7,911 bases of DNA from Bacteroidales bacterium (GCA_017551215.1 JAFZMA010000224.1:1-7911), one strand, 5' to 3'; positions 1 to 6,732 are shown, counted from the stretch's first letter. A program made the numbers and translations. The notes: a model not told the origin generated them from the sequence alone.

Positions 1-1
1 T

Positions 2-136
2 ACGCTTTCCAAGACCGTTTCCAAAGGCGATGCGGAGAAGGCAGTGCTTGCAGCTCCGGAGACTGCCAAGTACCTTACCGGTCCGGGTAAGAAGGTGATA
101 GTTGTTCCTGGAAGACTCATAAACATAGTGGTTTAG
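2..136 (+). CDS. leuS: Leucyl-tRNA synthetase, C-terminal end (partial)
   Basis: The reading frame is open from the window edge and gives 44 residues before a TAG stop; the start lies upstream. The tail ends in [13 protein letters not shown], preceded by [10 protein letters not shown], which I recognise as the extreme C-terminus of class I leucyl-tRNA synthetase of Bacteroidota. This end belongs to the tRNA-binding C-terminal domain of LeuRS, a cytoplasmic enzyme that charges tRNA(Leu). The next gene starts 3 nt after the stop codon, so leuS probably heads an operon with the two YitT-type genes. The assignment rests on a short tail only. Confidence 0.82.
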   Translation, partial: TLSKTVSKGDAEKAVLAAPETAKYLTGPGKKVIVVPGRLINIVV

Positions 137-138
137 AT

Positions 139-1107
139 ATGCCGGACAAAAAGAAAGTTTCCGCCAAGAAACTGATTCTGGATTACATACTTATTACGTT
201 AGGCGTATTCGTTTACACCTTCTCCTGGCAGGCCTTTGTGGTTCCAACCGGAATTTCCGGCGGAGGCCTTGTGGGACTTTGCACCGTGCTCAACTACGCC
301 ACCGGCATTCCTATTCCGGTGTTCTTCGGAACCATAAACGCCGCGCTTCTGGTTGTGGGAACCATAATCCTGGGAAGAGGCTTCGGTTTCAAGACAATCT
401 ACAGCATCATCCTTTCCACAATCTTCTTTGCCATACTCCCGGGAGTGGAATGGATTTACAATCTTGGACTCAACACCATACCCGCAGACAGCCCGGAGGC
501 TCCGCTGCGTTATCTGGTAAACCCTATAATAGGAGGTTTCCTCTGCGCTGCCGGAATTGCGCTGATATTCAAGCGTAACGGAAGCACGGGAGGAACTGAC
601 ATTGTGGCTCTGATCATAAACAAGTACAGGAATATCTCCCCTGGCAAGGTATTTATGTACAGCGATTTTATAATCGTAGCCTCCATCATCCTCCTTCCTG
701 AAAAGCATCTCAGCGATGTGATTCTGGGTTACATCTTTACCATCGCCTTCTCCTACATGGTAGACCTGATTCTGACCGGCAGCGAACAGAGCGTTCAGAT
801 CATTATCATCTCCAACAAGTATGAAGAAGTTGCAGACACCCTGATGAAAGACCAGAACAGGGGCGTAACCGCTCTGAACAGCGTGGGCTGGTACTCCAAG
901 CAGGAGGGTAAAGTGCTGATAGTCATTGCCCGCAAGATGCAGCTCAACGATATAACCCAAGCCGTAAAGGCGGTGGATTCAAAGGCATTCATCTCCATTT
1001 CCACCGTATCCGCAGTCTACGGACTCGGCTTTGCGGAGATAAAGGGCAAGGCCCGCAAATCTTCAGACAGCCGTCTGAAAAGATTACTTAAATGGATAGA
1101 CAGCTGA
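139..1107 (+). CDS. YitT family membrane protein (first of tandem pair)
   Basis: The 322-residue product has the YitT family architecture: an N-terminal multi-pass membrane domain (hydrophobic segments near residues 14-34, 37-56, 59-80, 84-103, 127-145, 170-187 and 192-212) and a C-terminal soluble DUF2179 domain (about residues 215-300). The family hallmark GSTGGTDIVA lies at residues 148-157, followed by KYRNISPGK. The DUF2179 part contains QNRGVTALNSVGWY and ends in a VYGLGF motif. YitT proteins are inner-membrane proteins of unresolved biochemical role, often suspected to be transporters. The ATG sits 2 nt after the leuS stop, so translation is probably coupled. The length is normal for the family. 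No defect was seen. Confidence 0.9.
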   Translation: MPDKKKVSAKKLILDYILITLGVFVYTFSWQAFVVPTGISGGGLVGLCTVLNYATGIPIPVFFGTINAALLVVGTIILGRGFGFKTIYSIILSTIFFAILPGVEWIYNLGLNTIPADSPEAPLRYLVNPIIGGFLCAAGIALIFKRNGSTGGTDIVALIINKYRNISPGKVFMYSDFIIVASIILLPEKHLSDVILGYIFTIAFSYMVDLILTGSEQSVQIIIISNKYEEVADTLMKDQNRGVTALNSVGWYSKQEGKVLIVIARKMQLNDITQAVKAVDSKAFISISTVSAVYGLGFAEIKGKARKSSDSRLKRLLKWIDS

Positions 1108-2039
1108 TTATGAACACAAGAAGGATTTTCAACGGAATCAAGAGCTATTTCATCATAACGCTCGGTCTGCTATGCTATGTAATGGGATGGTGCATCTTCT
1201 TGATTCCCAATAATCTGGTAGGCGGGGGCGTTACGGGTATATCTTCCATTGTGCTCTATGCGTTCGGGATACCGATTTCCGTAACCTATTTCTCCATCAA
1301 CATAATTCTGCTGCTCATAGCCCTCAAGGTTCTGGGCAAAAGTTTTGGAGCAAAGACCGTTTATGCAATTGCCGCAACCACTCTGTTCTTCCAGTTTGTA
1401 CCGGCATTCATTCCGCAGGATTTCATCAACGAGATAGCGATTTCCAACGGAAAACTTCTGAGCGCAATCTTCGGCGGTGTGATGAGCGGCTTTGGAATTG
1501 GCATCAGCTTCTCCCAGGGCGGAAGTACTGGAGGAACTGACATTGTTGCCCTTATGGTTGCCAAGTACCACAACATTGCTCCTGGCAGAATGATCCTTTA
1601 CATGGACCTTGTAATAATAGCTTCTTCTCTTCTGATTCCGGCCAAGGAAGTTATGGACGCTTCCGGAAACCTTGTCCGGGAGACATGGGGAATGAGGCTT
1701 GCAACAGTGCTTTACGGTTACATGCTGATAGCGTCCTGCTCACAGATTGTGGACATGATGGTAGCCGGCAGCCGTCAGAGTGTACAGGTATTCATCTTCT
1801 CCAAGAACTATGAAAAGATAGCTGACCTGATAACTCAGGAAATGGGGCGCGGAGTAACCGTAATCAACGGAGAAGGCTGGTACACAAGAACGGAGAACAA
1901 GATGCTCATGGTACTCATCCATAAGACAGAAACAAGCAAGATTCACAACCTTATAAAAGAAATAGACAAAGACGCTTTCATATCCATGGCTCCGGTAACC
2001 GGAGTATGGGGAAGAGGTTTCCAGCAGATGGGGAAATAG
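1092..2039 (+). CDS. YitT family membrane protein (second of tandem pair)
   Basis: This is a paralog of the preceding gene with the same layout: membrane domain, the GSTGGTDIVA hallmark (from about residue 144), KYHNIAPGR, and a C-terminal DUF2179 domain beginning near SRQSVQVFIFSKNYEKIADL, with MGRGVTVINGEGWYTR and a terminal VWGRGF. It differs by a longer loop (about LVRETWG, preceded by KEVMDASGN) before the last membrane segment. The ATG at 1092 overlaps the upstream gene by 16 nt; a second ATG at 1110 would start 2 nt after the upstream stop, giving MNTRRIF and an N-terminus aligned better with the paralog, so the true start may be 1110. The physiological role is unknown. A terminator lies about 85 nt downstream, which closes the leuS-yitT-yitT unit. 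Confidence 0.88.
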   Translation: MDRQLIMNTRRIFNGIKSYFIITLGLLCYVMGWCIFLIPNNLVGGGVTGISSIVLYAFGIPISVTYFSINIILLLIALKVLGKSFGAKTVYAIAATTLFFQFVPAFIPQDFINEIAISNGKLLSAIFGGVMSGFGIGISFSQGGSTGGTDIVALMVAKYHNIAPGRMILYMDLVIIASSLLIPAKEVMDASGNLVRETWGMRLATVLYGYMLIASCSQIVDMMVAGSRQSVQVFIFSKNYEKIADLITQEMGRGVTVINGEGWYTRTENKMLMVLIHKTETSKIHNLIKEIDKDAFISMAPVTGVWGRGFQQMGK

Positions 2040-2050
2040 ACTTTTCCGGT

Positions 2051-2085
2051 ACAATCGCAAGATTGTAAAATTGTACAATCCTGCG
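2051..2085 (+). repeat. Imperfect inverted repeat with alternative hairpins
   Basis: Positions 2056-2067 (CGCAAGATTGTA) pair with 2074-2085 (TACAATCCTGCG) in a 12-bp stem with a single A/C mismatch and a 6-nt loop. The left arm can instead pair with 2051-2056: ACAATC, GCAA loop, GATTGT (2051-2066), a perfect 6-bp stem with a GNRA-type tetraloop. The two structures exclude each other. A perfect palindrome ATTGTACAAT sits at 2070-2079. The element follows the second YitT stop by 11 nt and is followed by A-rich DNA, not a T-tract, so it is not an intrinsic terminator on the plus strand. It could be a 3'-UTR stabilising or processing structure, or a protein-binding palindrome. Confidence 0.6.
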
Positions 2086-2122
2086 AAAAACAAATAATAG
2101 AAGTGTTTGTTTATTAGGACTT

Positions 2123-2150
2123 ACCGTCGGTAAAACCGGCGGTTATTTTT
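2123..2150 (+). terminator. Intrinsic terminator after the leuS-YitT unit
   Basis: ACCGTCGGT (2123-2131) pairs with ACCGGCGGT (2135-2143) over 9 bp with one T/G wobble, closing an AAA loop. It is followed by TATTTTT and further T-rich sequence to about 2160. This GC-rich stem with a T-tract is a textbook Rho-independent terminator for plus-strand transcription and separates the YitT genes from the AraC-type pair. Confidence 0.85.
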
Positions 2151-2151
2151 G
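2144..2151 (+). promoter_or_regulatory. Possible Bacteroidota -7 box before the AraC-type pair
   Basis: TATTTTTG fits the Bacteroidota -7 consensus TAnnTTTG and lies 31 nt before the ATG of the first AraC-type gene. It is formed by the T-tract of the upstream terminator. I see no TTTG element about 20 nt upstream (the nearest, at 2106-2109, is 34 nt away), so this call is tentative and could be chance in a T-rich stretch. Confidence 0.35.
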
Positions 2152-2182
2152 TGTTTTCTTTCCGCGCAAAAAACGAAAAGTC

Positions 2183-2788
2183 ATGACTCCTACATCTTTG
2201 TTTTCCCGCAATCTGATTCTTTGTGCAAGTCTTTTTCTGCTTGCCGTTCAGACAATGTTGTTCTACTGGATTATCTTGCGCTCCAGTCGCAGACGCAGAG
2301 CAAGGCGTACCGGAAGAAAAAAGTATCCGTCACACGTTAAGCCATACGAAATAACTACGGACGATTCCCAAAATCTTAACGAGAGCACAGATATGGGATA
2401 CATAGCGTCCAAGGCAATGAACATTCTGGAATCTACAAGAATGTATATGGACCCCAAACTCAGGCTGGATGAACTTTCCAAAAAAGTGGGAACAAACCGC
2501 AATTATCTGAGCCGTGCCATAAACGATTGCTTCATGATCAATTTCAGCAAGCTCTGCAATTATTTCAGAGTAAAGGAAGCATGCGGCCTGTACCTTTCCA
2601 ACCCAAAGATATCCAGAGATATATGGGTGGAGAAATCCGGCTTCAGTTCCTTCTCTTCCTTCTCCCATGCCTTTGAAACTTTTACGGATTATTCCCCTGC
2701 CAAATGGCAGAAAGAAGTGCATCGGAGAATAAAAAGGAAAGAAACTGTTTCTGTTAGCGATTACCTTAAAGAGTTGAGAGCGATATGA
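2183..2788 (+). CDS. Membrane-anchored AraC-family HTH protein
   Basis: The 201-residue protein has one N-terminal hydrophobic helix (residues 11-32), a very basic stretch just after it (RSSRRRRARRTGRKK, 33-47), a polar linker to about 70, and a C-terminal AraC/XylS-type DNA-binding domain. The first HTH is near residues 93-116 (LDELSKKVGTNRNYLSRAIN) and the second near 143-176, with GFSSFSSFSHAFETFTDYSP matching the conserved GF..xxxFxxxFkxxxGxSP signature (D replaces the usual G). By the positive-inside rule the basic stretch puts the HTH in the cytoplasm, so this looks like a regulator tethered to the inner membrane. It has no sensor or kinase domain. It overlaps the next gene by ATGA, so the two are coupled. 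Targets are unknown. Confidence 0.83.
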   Translation: MTPTSLFSRNLILCASLFLLAVQTMLFYWIILRSSRRRRARRTGRKKYPSHVKPYEITTDDSQNLNESTDMGYIASKAMNILESTRMYMDPKLRLDELSKKVGTNRNYLSRAINDCFMINFSKLCNYFRVKEACGLYLSNPKISRDIWVEKSGFSSFSSFSHAFETFTDYSPAKWQKEVHRRIKRKETVSVSDYLKELRAI

Positions 2789-3303
2789 AAAAATTTTTCA
2801 GAAGGATGCTGATTAAGGCATCTGACAGGTTGTACAAAATTGCGATAACCATGGATGGGGATGAAGTCCTGGAAGAAAATGGACTGCTCAAGTATCCGGA
2901 GTGTCTTTTCTCAAATTCCAAGGCTCAGACACTCAAGAACTTGAGCGAACGGCTGGAAGATTACATAGAGAGCCGCAAACTATATTTGGATCCTTATCTC
3001 AACCTTTCCAGAGTGGCGGCACTGGTGGGCAGCAACCGTACTTACGTTTCCAACATCCTGTCTTCTAAGAAAGGATTTAAGACCTATCTTAACGAGCTGA
3101 GGTTCAAAAGCATATATCTGCAGATAGAAGCCTCTCCGTCAGAGGATGACGGAATGCTCAGGGAAGAAGAGGAGAGGGTGGATGCATCCGAGTATGCCTA
3201 CATCATCCTAAAGAACGGATTTGCAGATTTAAGGACATTCCGCCGCCAGCTCTCCATCATAAGGGGAGAGTGGGCGTCCAGACTCAGGAATATGGTTTAC
3301 TGA
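2785..3303 (+). CDS. Small soluble AraC-like HTH protein, degenerate second HTH
   Basis: The 172-residue product is a distant paralog of its upstream partner: YLDPYLNLSRVAALVGSNRT (residues 67-86) parallels YMDPKLRLDELSKKVGTNRN of the first protein, and YVSNILSSKKGFKTYLNELR continues the first AraC-type HTH. The second HTH (about 135-168) is eroded: GFADLRTFRRQLSIIRGEW keeps the GF and F positions but lacks the xxxGxSP end, and an acidic linker (SEDDGMLREEEERVD, about 119-133) replaces the usual helix before it. There is no membrane segment; the N-terminus is basic. Translation starts inside the stop of the upstream gene (ATGA overlap). DNA binding, if any, may need its partner; this is inference. 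The stop is 2 nt from the trkA stop on the other strand. Confidence 0.75.
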   Translation: MKKFFRRMLIKASDRLYKIAITMDGDEVLEENGLLKYPECLFSNSKAQTLKNLSERLEDYIESRKLYLDPYLNLSRVAALVGSNRTYVSNILSSKKGFKTYLNELRFKSIYLQIEASPSEDDGMLREEEERVDASEYAYIILKNGFADLRTFRRQLSIIRGEWASRLRNMVY

Positions 3304-3305
3304 GT

Positions 3306-4658
3306 TTAGAGGAAGAACTTGTTGACCTTGGCAAGTACCTGAGGAAGAGCAAATACCACAACCCTGTCGTACGGCAGTATCTGAGTGCTGCCGTTGGCTA
3401 TTATGCTCTCTTCTCCTCTGATTATACCGCCTATGATAGCTTCCTTAGGGAACTTCAGGTCCTTGAGCGGAGCCCTTGTGATTGTGCTCTCCGGATTGGC
3501 TATGAACTCCAGCACTTCCGCATCGCTTCCGTTCAGGCACTTGATGGAGCGCACCTTGTTGCTCAGGGTAAAGCGGAAAATCCTGCCCGCCGTAACCAGC
3601 TTCTTGTTGATTACCGCATCTACACCCATGTCTTCCGCAAGCTTGATGTATTCTATGTTTTCAACCTCGGCGATGACCTTTGGCACACCCATGTTCTTGA
3701 CTGCCACACAGGAGAGTATGTTGGTCTCGCTGGAGGATGTGACTGCCACAAATGCGTCGTATCCGCCGGCGTCCTCTTCCACAAGAAGGTCCGTGTTACG
3801 TCCGTCTCCATTGATTACCACAACATCCGGAAGGGCCTCCGCCAGATACTCGCACCTTTCCTTGCGGGCCTCTATAACCTTTATGTGGTCTACCTTGCGC
3901 AGCATCTTGCGGCAGAGCATCTCCGCAATCCTTCCACCGCCCACAACCATAAGGTTCTTGACGTCTATGTCGTATTTGCCGGAGTGGCTCATAAGTTCCT
4001 GGAAACCTTCCTTCTTGCAAACCATGAACACCAGGTCTCCCTGGAGGAACTTGGTGTCTGCATTAGGGATTATGGTCTCGTTTCCGCGGGCTATGGCAAC
4101 CGGTTTGAACGGTTTAGTTTCCGGATTTCCATCGCTGAGGATGTTGAGTGTCTTGTTTATCAGAGGTGCGCCGTCATCCAGACGGAACACTGCCATCTGG
4201 AGCTTTCCTCTGGCAAAGTCCATGAACTCGCTAGTGCCGGTTTCCTTGAGGAGGTCTATGATTTCATATGCTGCCATTTTCTCCGGATAGAAAAGCAGGT
4301 CTATTCCCAGTTCCGTGAAAATGAGCTTGTTGTCGTGCTCAAGATATTCGTCGTTGTTAATGCGGGCGGTTACTTTCTTTGCGCCCATCTTCTTGGCCAG
4401 AAGGGCGGAAATGATGTTGGTGTTCTGGGTTTGGGCTGGACCCACTGCAATGAAAAGGTCTGCCTTGCCCGCTCCCGCCTGCTTGAGTACCGGAATGGAA
4501 GTAGGGTCTCCGTGTACGGTAACAACGTCTGCAAGCTCGGACAGCTTGTCCAGCTTGGCCTCGTCTTTCTCTATTATCGTAAGGTCGTTAGCCTCTCGGC
4601 TCAGCATCTTTGCCAGATGGCTTCCTACTTCTCCGGCTCCCGCAATAATTATCTTCAT
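3306..4658 (-). CDS. trkA: Trk system potassium uptake regulatory protein TrkA
   Basis: The 450-residue protein has the duplicated TrkA layout: RCK/TrkA-N Rossmann domain 1 (residues 1-120; GAGEVG at 7-12 with acidic E30 at the end of strand 2), TrkA-C domain 1 (about 140-220), Rossmann domain 2 (about 233-350; VGGGRIA at 239-245 with E263) and TrkA-C domain 2 (about 370-450). TrkA is the peripheral cytoplasmic subunit that binds NAD(H) and nucleotides and gates the TrkH/TrkG K+ channel. Length is typical. Both nucleotide-binding domains look intact. It lies 29 nt after a lipoprotein gene on the same strand and probably shares its promoter. No trkH gene is adjacent. A long antisense open frame opposite this gene is a codon-bias shadow. 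Confidence 0.93.
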   Translation of the reverse strand: MKIIIAGAGEVGSHLAKMLSREANDLTIIEKDEAKLDKLSELADVVTVHGDPTSIPVLKQAGAGKADLFIAVGPAQTQNTNIISALLAKKMGAKKVTARINNDEYLEHDNKLIFTELGIDLLFYPEKMAAYEIIDLLKETGTSEFMDFARGKLQMAVFRLDDGAPLINKTLNILSDGNPETKPFKPVAIARGNETIIPNADTKFLQGDLVFMVCKKEGFQELMSHSGKYDIDVKNLMVVGGGRIAEMLCRKMLRKVDHIKVIEARKERCEYLAEALPDVVVINGDGRNTDLLVEEDAGGYDAFVAVTSSSETNILSCVAVKNMGVPKVIAEVENIEYIKLAEDMGVDAVINKKLVTAGRIFRFTLSNKVRSIKCLNGSDAEVLEFIANPESTITRAPLKDLKFPKEAIIGGIIRGEESIIANGSTQILPYDRVVVFALPQVLAKVNKFFL

Positions 4659-4687
4659 ATCAATTGTTTGGAGTTCTTGTTATTCTT

Positions 4688-5362
4688 TTAGAAACTTGCC
4701 AGAGGATCATCTGCATCCCATCCTCCGCGCACTATTCCGTCTGCAGTATAGTCTATTCTGCGGTTGAGTTTACCATTGCTGCCGTAAGTGTATTTGGAGC
4801 TTTCGCACTGAATGTCGTTTTCATCGATGTATTGCAGAAGCTTTTCAAAAATACCCCTTACGCTGTCCATAAGGTTTTTGTCTTTCTCGGCGATGGTATT
4901 ATCCAGATACCGAATTATTGAAATCTGGTGTCCGTCCTTGTATTTGATCCTTATCATCCAGCGGTTTTGGTCTTTTTTCTCGTCATCAAAAGACGTGAAC
5001 GGATATTCTGCAAGGGAAAAATCACTAATTGCCTTTTCAAAGTCCGCATAAATGTTCCCGGCATCGAACGTCCCCATTGAATAACCGTTGAAATTCCCGC
5101 TTTTACGGTAGTACAGATAACTTCCTTTAGAGAGCATGTCCAAAGCGTAAATCTCGGAGTCGTAGAAGACTGGGGTTGTGAAGGACTCGAACCTGAAAGA
5201 AATCAGGGTGTCTCCGATACCCGTTATCACGTTCTCGTTTGTGGAATCCCTTTCCGGAGTTGGGACCACTGCCGGTTTTGTCTTTGGAGAACAGGACAAT
5301 AGCATTGCCGCAGCGGCAGATATCAGTGTGATTATGCCTATGGCTATATAGATCTTGTTCAT
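4688..5362 (-). CDS. Putative lipoprotein of unknown function
   Basis: The 224-residue product starts with a lipoprotein signal peptide: basic N-terminus (MNKIY), hydrophobic core to residue 22 and a lipobox LLSC with the lipidated cysteine at position 24. Residues just after the cysteine (SPKTKPAV) are not acidic, so the Bacteroidota surface-export signal is not evident and a periplasm-facing location is more likely. The mature part is mixed alpha/beta, with SFRFESFTTPVFYDSEIYAL, a segment RWMIRIKYKDGHQISIIRYL that looks like a beta hairpin, and a C-terminal YGSNGKLNRRIDYTADGIV. I do not recognise the family. It is the first gene of a probable two-gene unit with trkA; a link to potassium transport is only suggested by this position. 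Confidence 0.8.
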   Translation of the reverse strand: MNKIYIAIGIITLISAAAAMLLSCSPKTKPAVVPTPERDSTNENVITGIGDTLISFRFESFTTPVFYDSEIYALDMLSKGSYLYYRKSGNFNGYSMGTFDAGNIYADFEKAISDFSLAEYPFTSFDDEKKDQNRWMIRIKYKDGHQISIIRYLDNTIAEKDKNLMDSVRGIFEKLLQYIDENDIQCESSKYTYGSNGKLNRRIDYTADGIVRGGWDADDPLASF

Positions 5363-5381
5363 ACGTTACTGTTTTACATGG

Positions 5382-5389
5382 CAAAATTA
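5382..5389 (-). promoter_or_regulatory. Probable -7 box for the lipoprotein-trkA unit
   Basis: Read on the minus strand the octamer is TAATTTTG, a perfect match to the Bacteroidota -7 consensus TAnnTTTG. It ends 19 nt before the ATG at 5362, which would give a very short 5' leader. A clear TTTG -33 element at the usual 19-21 nt spacing is not visible, so support rests on the -7 box and position. Confidence 0.45.
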
Positions 5390-5400
5390 GTAAAACTTGG

Positions 5401-5408
5401 TATATTTG
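5401..5408 (+). promoter_or_regulatory. Probable -7 box for the HPrK-like cassette
   Basis: TATATTTG matches the Bacteroidota -7 consensus TAnnTTTG exactly. It lies 18 nt before the ATG at 5427 and only 6 nt before the alternative GTG at 5415, so a transcript made from it supports the ATG start. A -33 TTTG is not clear; TTTTAC at 5372-5377 is somewhat too far upstream. It sits 11 bp from the opposing box of the divergent unit. Confidence 0.5.
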
Positions 5409-5426
5409 TAATCTGTGGCAGAAAAT

Positions 5427-6320
5427 ATGAAAAAGACTTACGATATAGCAGGGCATCTGGTTTCTCTGGAAAGGCCGGAAGATTCGGTGTGGGAACTCAT
5501 GGGCAATCTCGTACCGTTTGAGGTATCGGATAGGGAAGCAGAGGGCAGAGAGGTGATAATGAGCCTGGCTCAAGTGGAAAAACTGGACGAAGAACCGCCT
5601 GAGCCGCTGCTGGTTAGCGATGACGAGGGCTTCCCTTTGATTACTATAGGAAAGACGGCCAAGGGCAAATGGTTTTTTACCATGGCTCCTCTGAACAACG
5701 CCCCGATATGCTGCCATTGCTTGGTTACGGAAGATTTTTCCCAGGCGGAGTTTGTGATAATCAATCCCCGCCAGACTGTTTTCTCCATCAACAATGCCAT
5801 GATGCTGCTATACGCTCTTAGGTGCGCTCCGCTCAACACTCTTGAAATACACGCATCAGTTATATTGAAGGGAGGAAAAGGATTCGCATTCCTTGGCAAG
5901 AGCGGAACAGGCAAGAGTACCCACAGCCGTATGTGGCTGGAGAATATTCCCGGAACGGAACTTCTCAACGACGATAACCCGATTATAAGGATAATAGACG
6001 GCAAGGCAAGGATTTACGGCTCTCCATGGAGCGGCAAGACCCCTTGCTACAGGCAAGTCTCCGCGTACTTGGGAGCTGTGGTACGCATTGTGAGGGCACC
6101 GTCCAACTATGCGGAAAGGCTTTCTTTGGCGCAGAGTTACGCTTGCCTTTATCCGTCAGTTTCTGCCTATCGTCCGGACAGGAAGATTGCAGACGGAGTT
6201 CACAACACCATAGTGGGTGTGGTTACAAAGGTTCCTTGTTACAATATGCATTGCCTTCCGGACGGTGATGCTGCAAAGGTTTGCTGCAAAACGGTTTATG
6301 GACAAGAAAACGGTTCCTAA
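5427..6320 (+). CDS. HPr kinase-like P-loop protein of a PqqD/ABC cassette
   Basis: From the ATG the product has 297 residues. Its C-terminal half resembles the HPr kinase/phosphorylase (HPrK) and ATP-PEPCK fold: a conserved-looking H142 in the strand before the P-loop (LEIHASVI), Walker A GKSGTGKST at 157-165, an acidic LLNDDNP at 179-185 matching the HPrK VADD position, and GSPWSGK at 198-204. The first about 130 residues are not recognised; they contain a Cys-rich CCHC at 95-98. Such proteins are often labelled phosphoenolpyruvate carboxykinase-like. HPrK relatives occur next to PqqD-type proteins in peptide-modifying loci, including lasso-peptide kinases, so a kinase acting on a peptide or small partner is possible but unproven. 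A GTG at 5415 would add four residues but sits very near the promoter box. It overlaps the next gene by 23 nt. Confidence 0.8.
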   Translation: MKKTYDIAGHLVSLERPEDSVWELMGNLVPFEVSDREAEGREVIMSLAQVEKLDEEPPEPLLVSDDEGFPLITIGKTAKGKWFFTMAPLNNAPICCHCLVTEDFSQAEFVIINPRQTVFSINNAMMLLYALRCAPLNTLEIHASVILKGGKGFAFLGKSGTGKSTHSRMWLENIPGTELLNDDNPIIRIIDGKARIYGSPWSGKTPCYRQVSAYLGAVVRIVRAPSNYAERLSLAQSYACLYPSVSAYRPDRKIADGVHNTIVGVVTKVPCYNMHCLPDGDAAKVCCKTVYGQENGS

Positions 6321-6732
6321 CGATATACTCATTCCAGAGGTTGGAAGGCTTCTGGCGGAGGGCCGGGAGGTTGAATTGAGGCCAAAGGGAAACAGCATGC
6401 TTCCCCATATCCGTCAGGACAGGGACAACGTGGTTCTGTTCAAGAAAGACACGGTGCAGAAGGGAGATATCGTGCTTGCGGATCTGGGCGGAAGATATGT
6501 GCTGCACAGAGTCATCGCTGAGGATGGAGAAAGGCTGACACTCAAGGGAGACGGCAATGTCCGCGGAACGGAAAGATGCACGCGCAAAGATGTGCTTGGA
6601 ACGGTTGTCAAAATAATCCGCAACGGAAAGCGGAGTGTGGTTCCGGGCAAGGCACGCTTTTGGATAGCGTTGAGCCCAATCAGGAGATACCTCCTGGCAA
6701 TTTACCGCAGGATGCCCAAATGCCTGCAATAG
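6298..6732 (+). CDS. S24/S26 (SipW-like) signal peptidase homolog
   Basis: The 144-residue product carries the motifs of the SipW/eukaryotic-type S26 peptidases: GNSMLP with nucleophile S33, a hydrophobic strand to KGDIVLAD (55-62), YVLHRVI with H70 in the place where this branch uses His rather than Lys as the general base, and LKGDGN (82-87) corresponding to the family's GDxN. A catalytic Ser/His pair is therefore present. No convincing membrane segment is seen, which is unusual for a signal peptidase; it may act in the cytoplasm or associate with the ABC exporter. The ATG at 6298 overlaps the upstream gene by 23 nt; an in-frame ATG at 6217 would add a hydrophobic 27-residue extension but overlap by 104 nt. 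Substrate unknown. Confidence 0.82.
   Translation: MDKKTVPNDILIPEVGRLLAEGREVELRPKGNSMLPHIRQDRDNVVLFKKDTVQKGDIVLADLGGRYVLHRVIAEDGERLTLKGDGNVRGTERCTRKDVLGTVVKIIRNGKRSVVPGKARFWIALSPIRRYLLAIYRRMPKCLQ

Noticed and set aside
199..960. A 253-codon open frame on the minus strand across the first YitT gene
   Set aside because: It is antisense to a convincing membrane protein with a family hallmark motif, and its translation has no sensible domain or signal.
3250..3270. Inverted repeat CTCTCC/GGAGAG near the end of the second AraC-like gene as a trkA terminator
   Set aside because: The stem is only 6 bp with a 9-nt loop, lies inside a coding region and has no T-tract on the minus strand.
3270..4691. 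A 473-codon open frame on the plus strand opposite trkA
   Set aside because: It lies fully antisense to a clear two-domain TrkA with intact motifs; its translation is rich in Cys, His and Tyr with no recognisable domain and is best explained by codon bias of trkA.
6217..6297. Upstream start of the S26 homolog giving a hydrophobic N-terminus
   Set aside because: It would overlap the HPrK-like coding sequence by 104 nt, and the hydrophobic residues may simply come from reading that gene out of frame; the ATG at 6298 is preferred, though not proven.
5427..6320. Annotation as a genuine phosphoenolpyruvate carboxykinase
   Set aside because: The protein is much shorter than PEPCK (about 530 residues) and the shared part is only the P-loop region; the HPrK-like reading fits H142 and the DD motif better.
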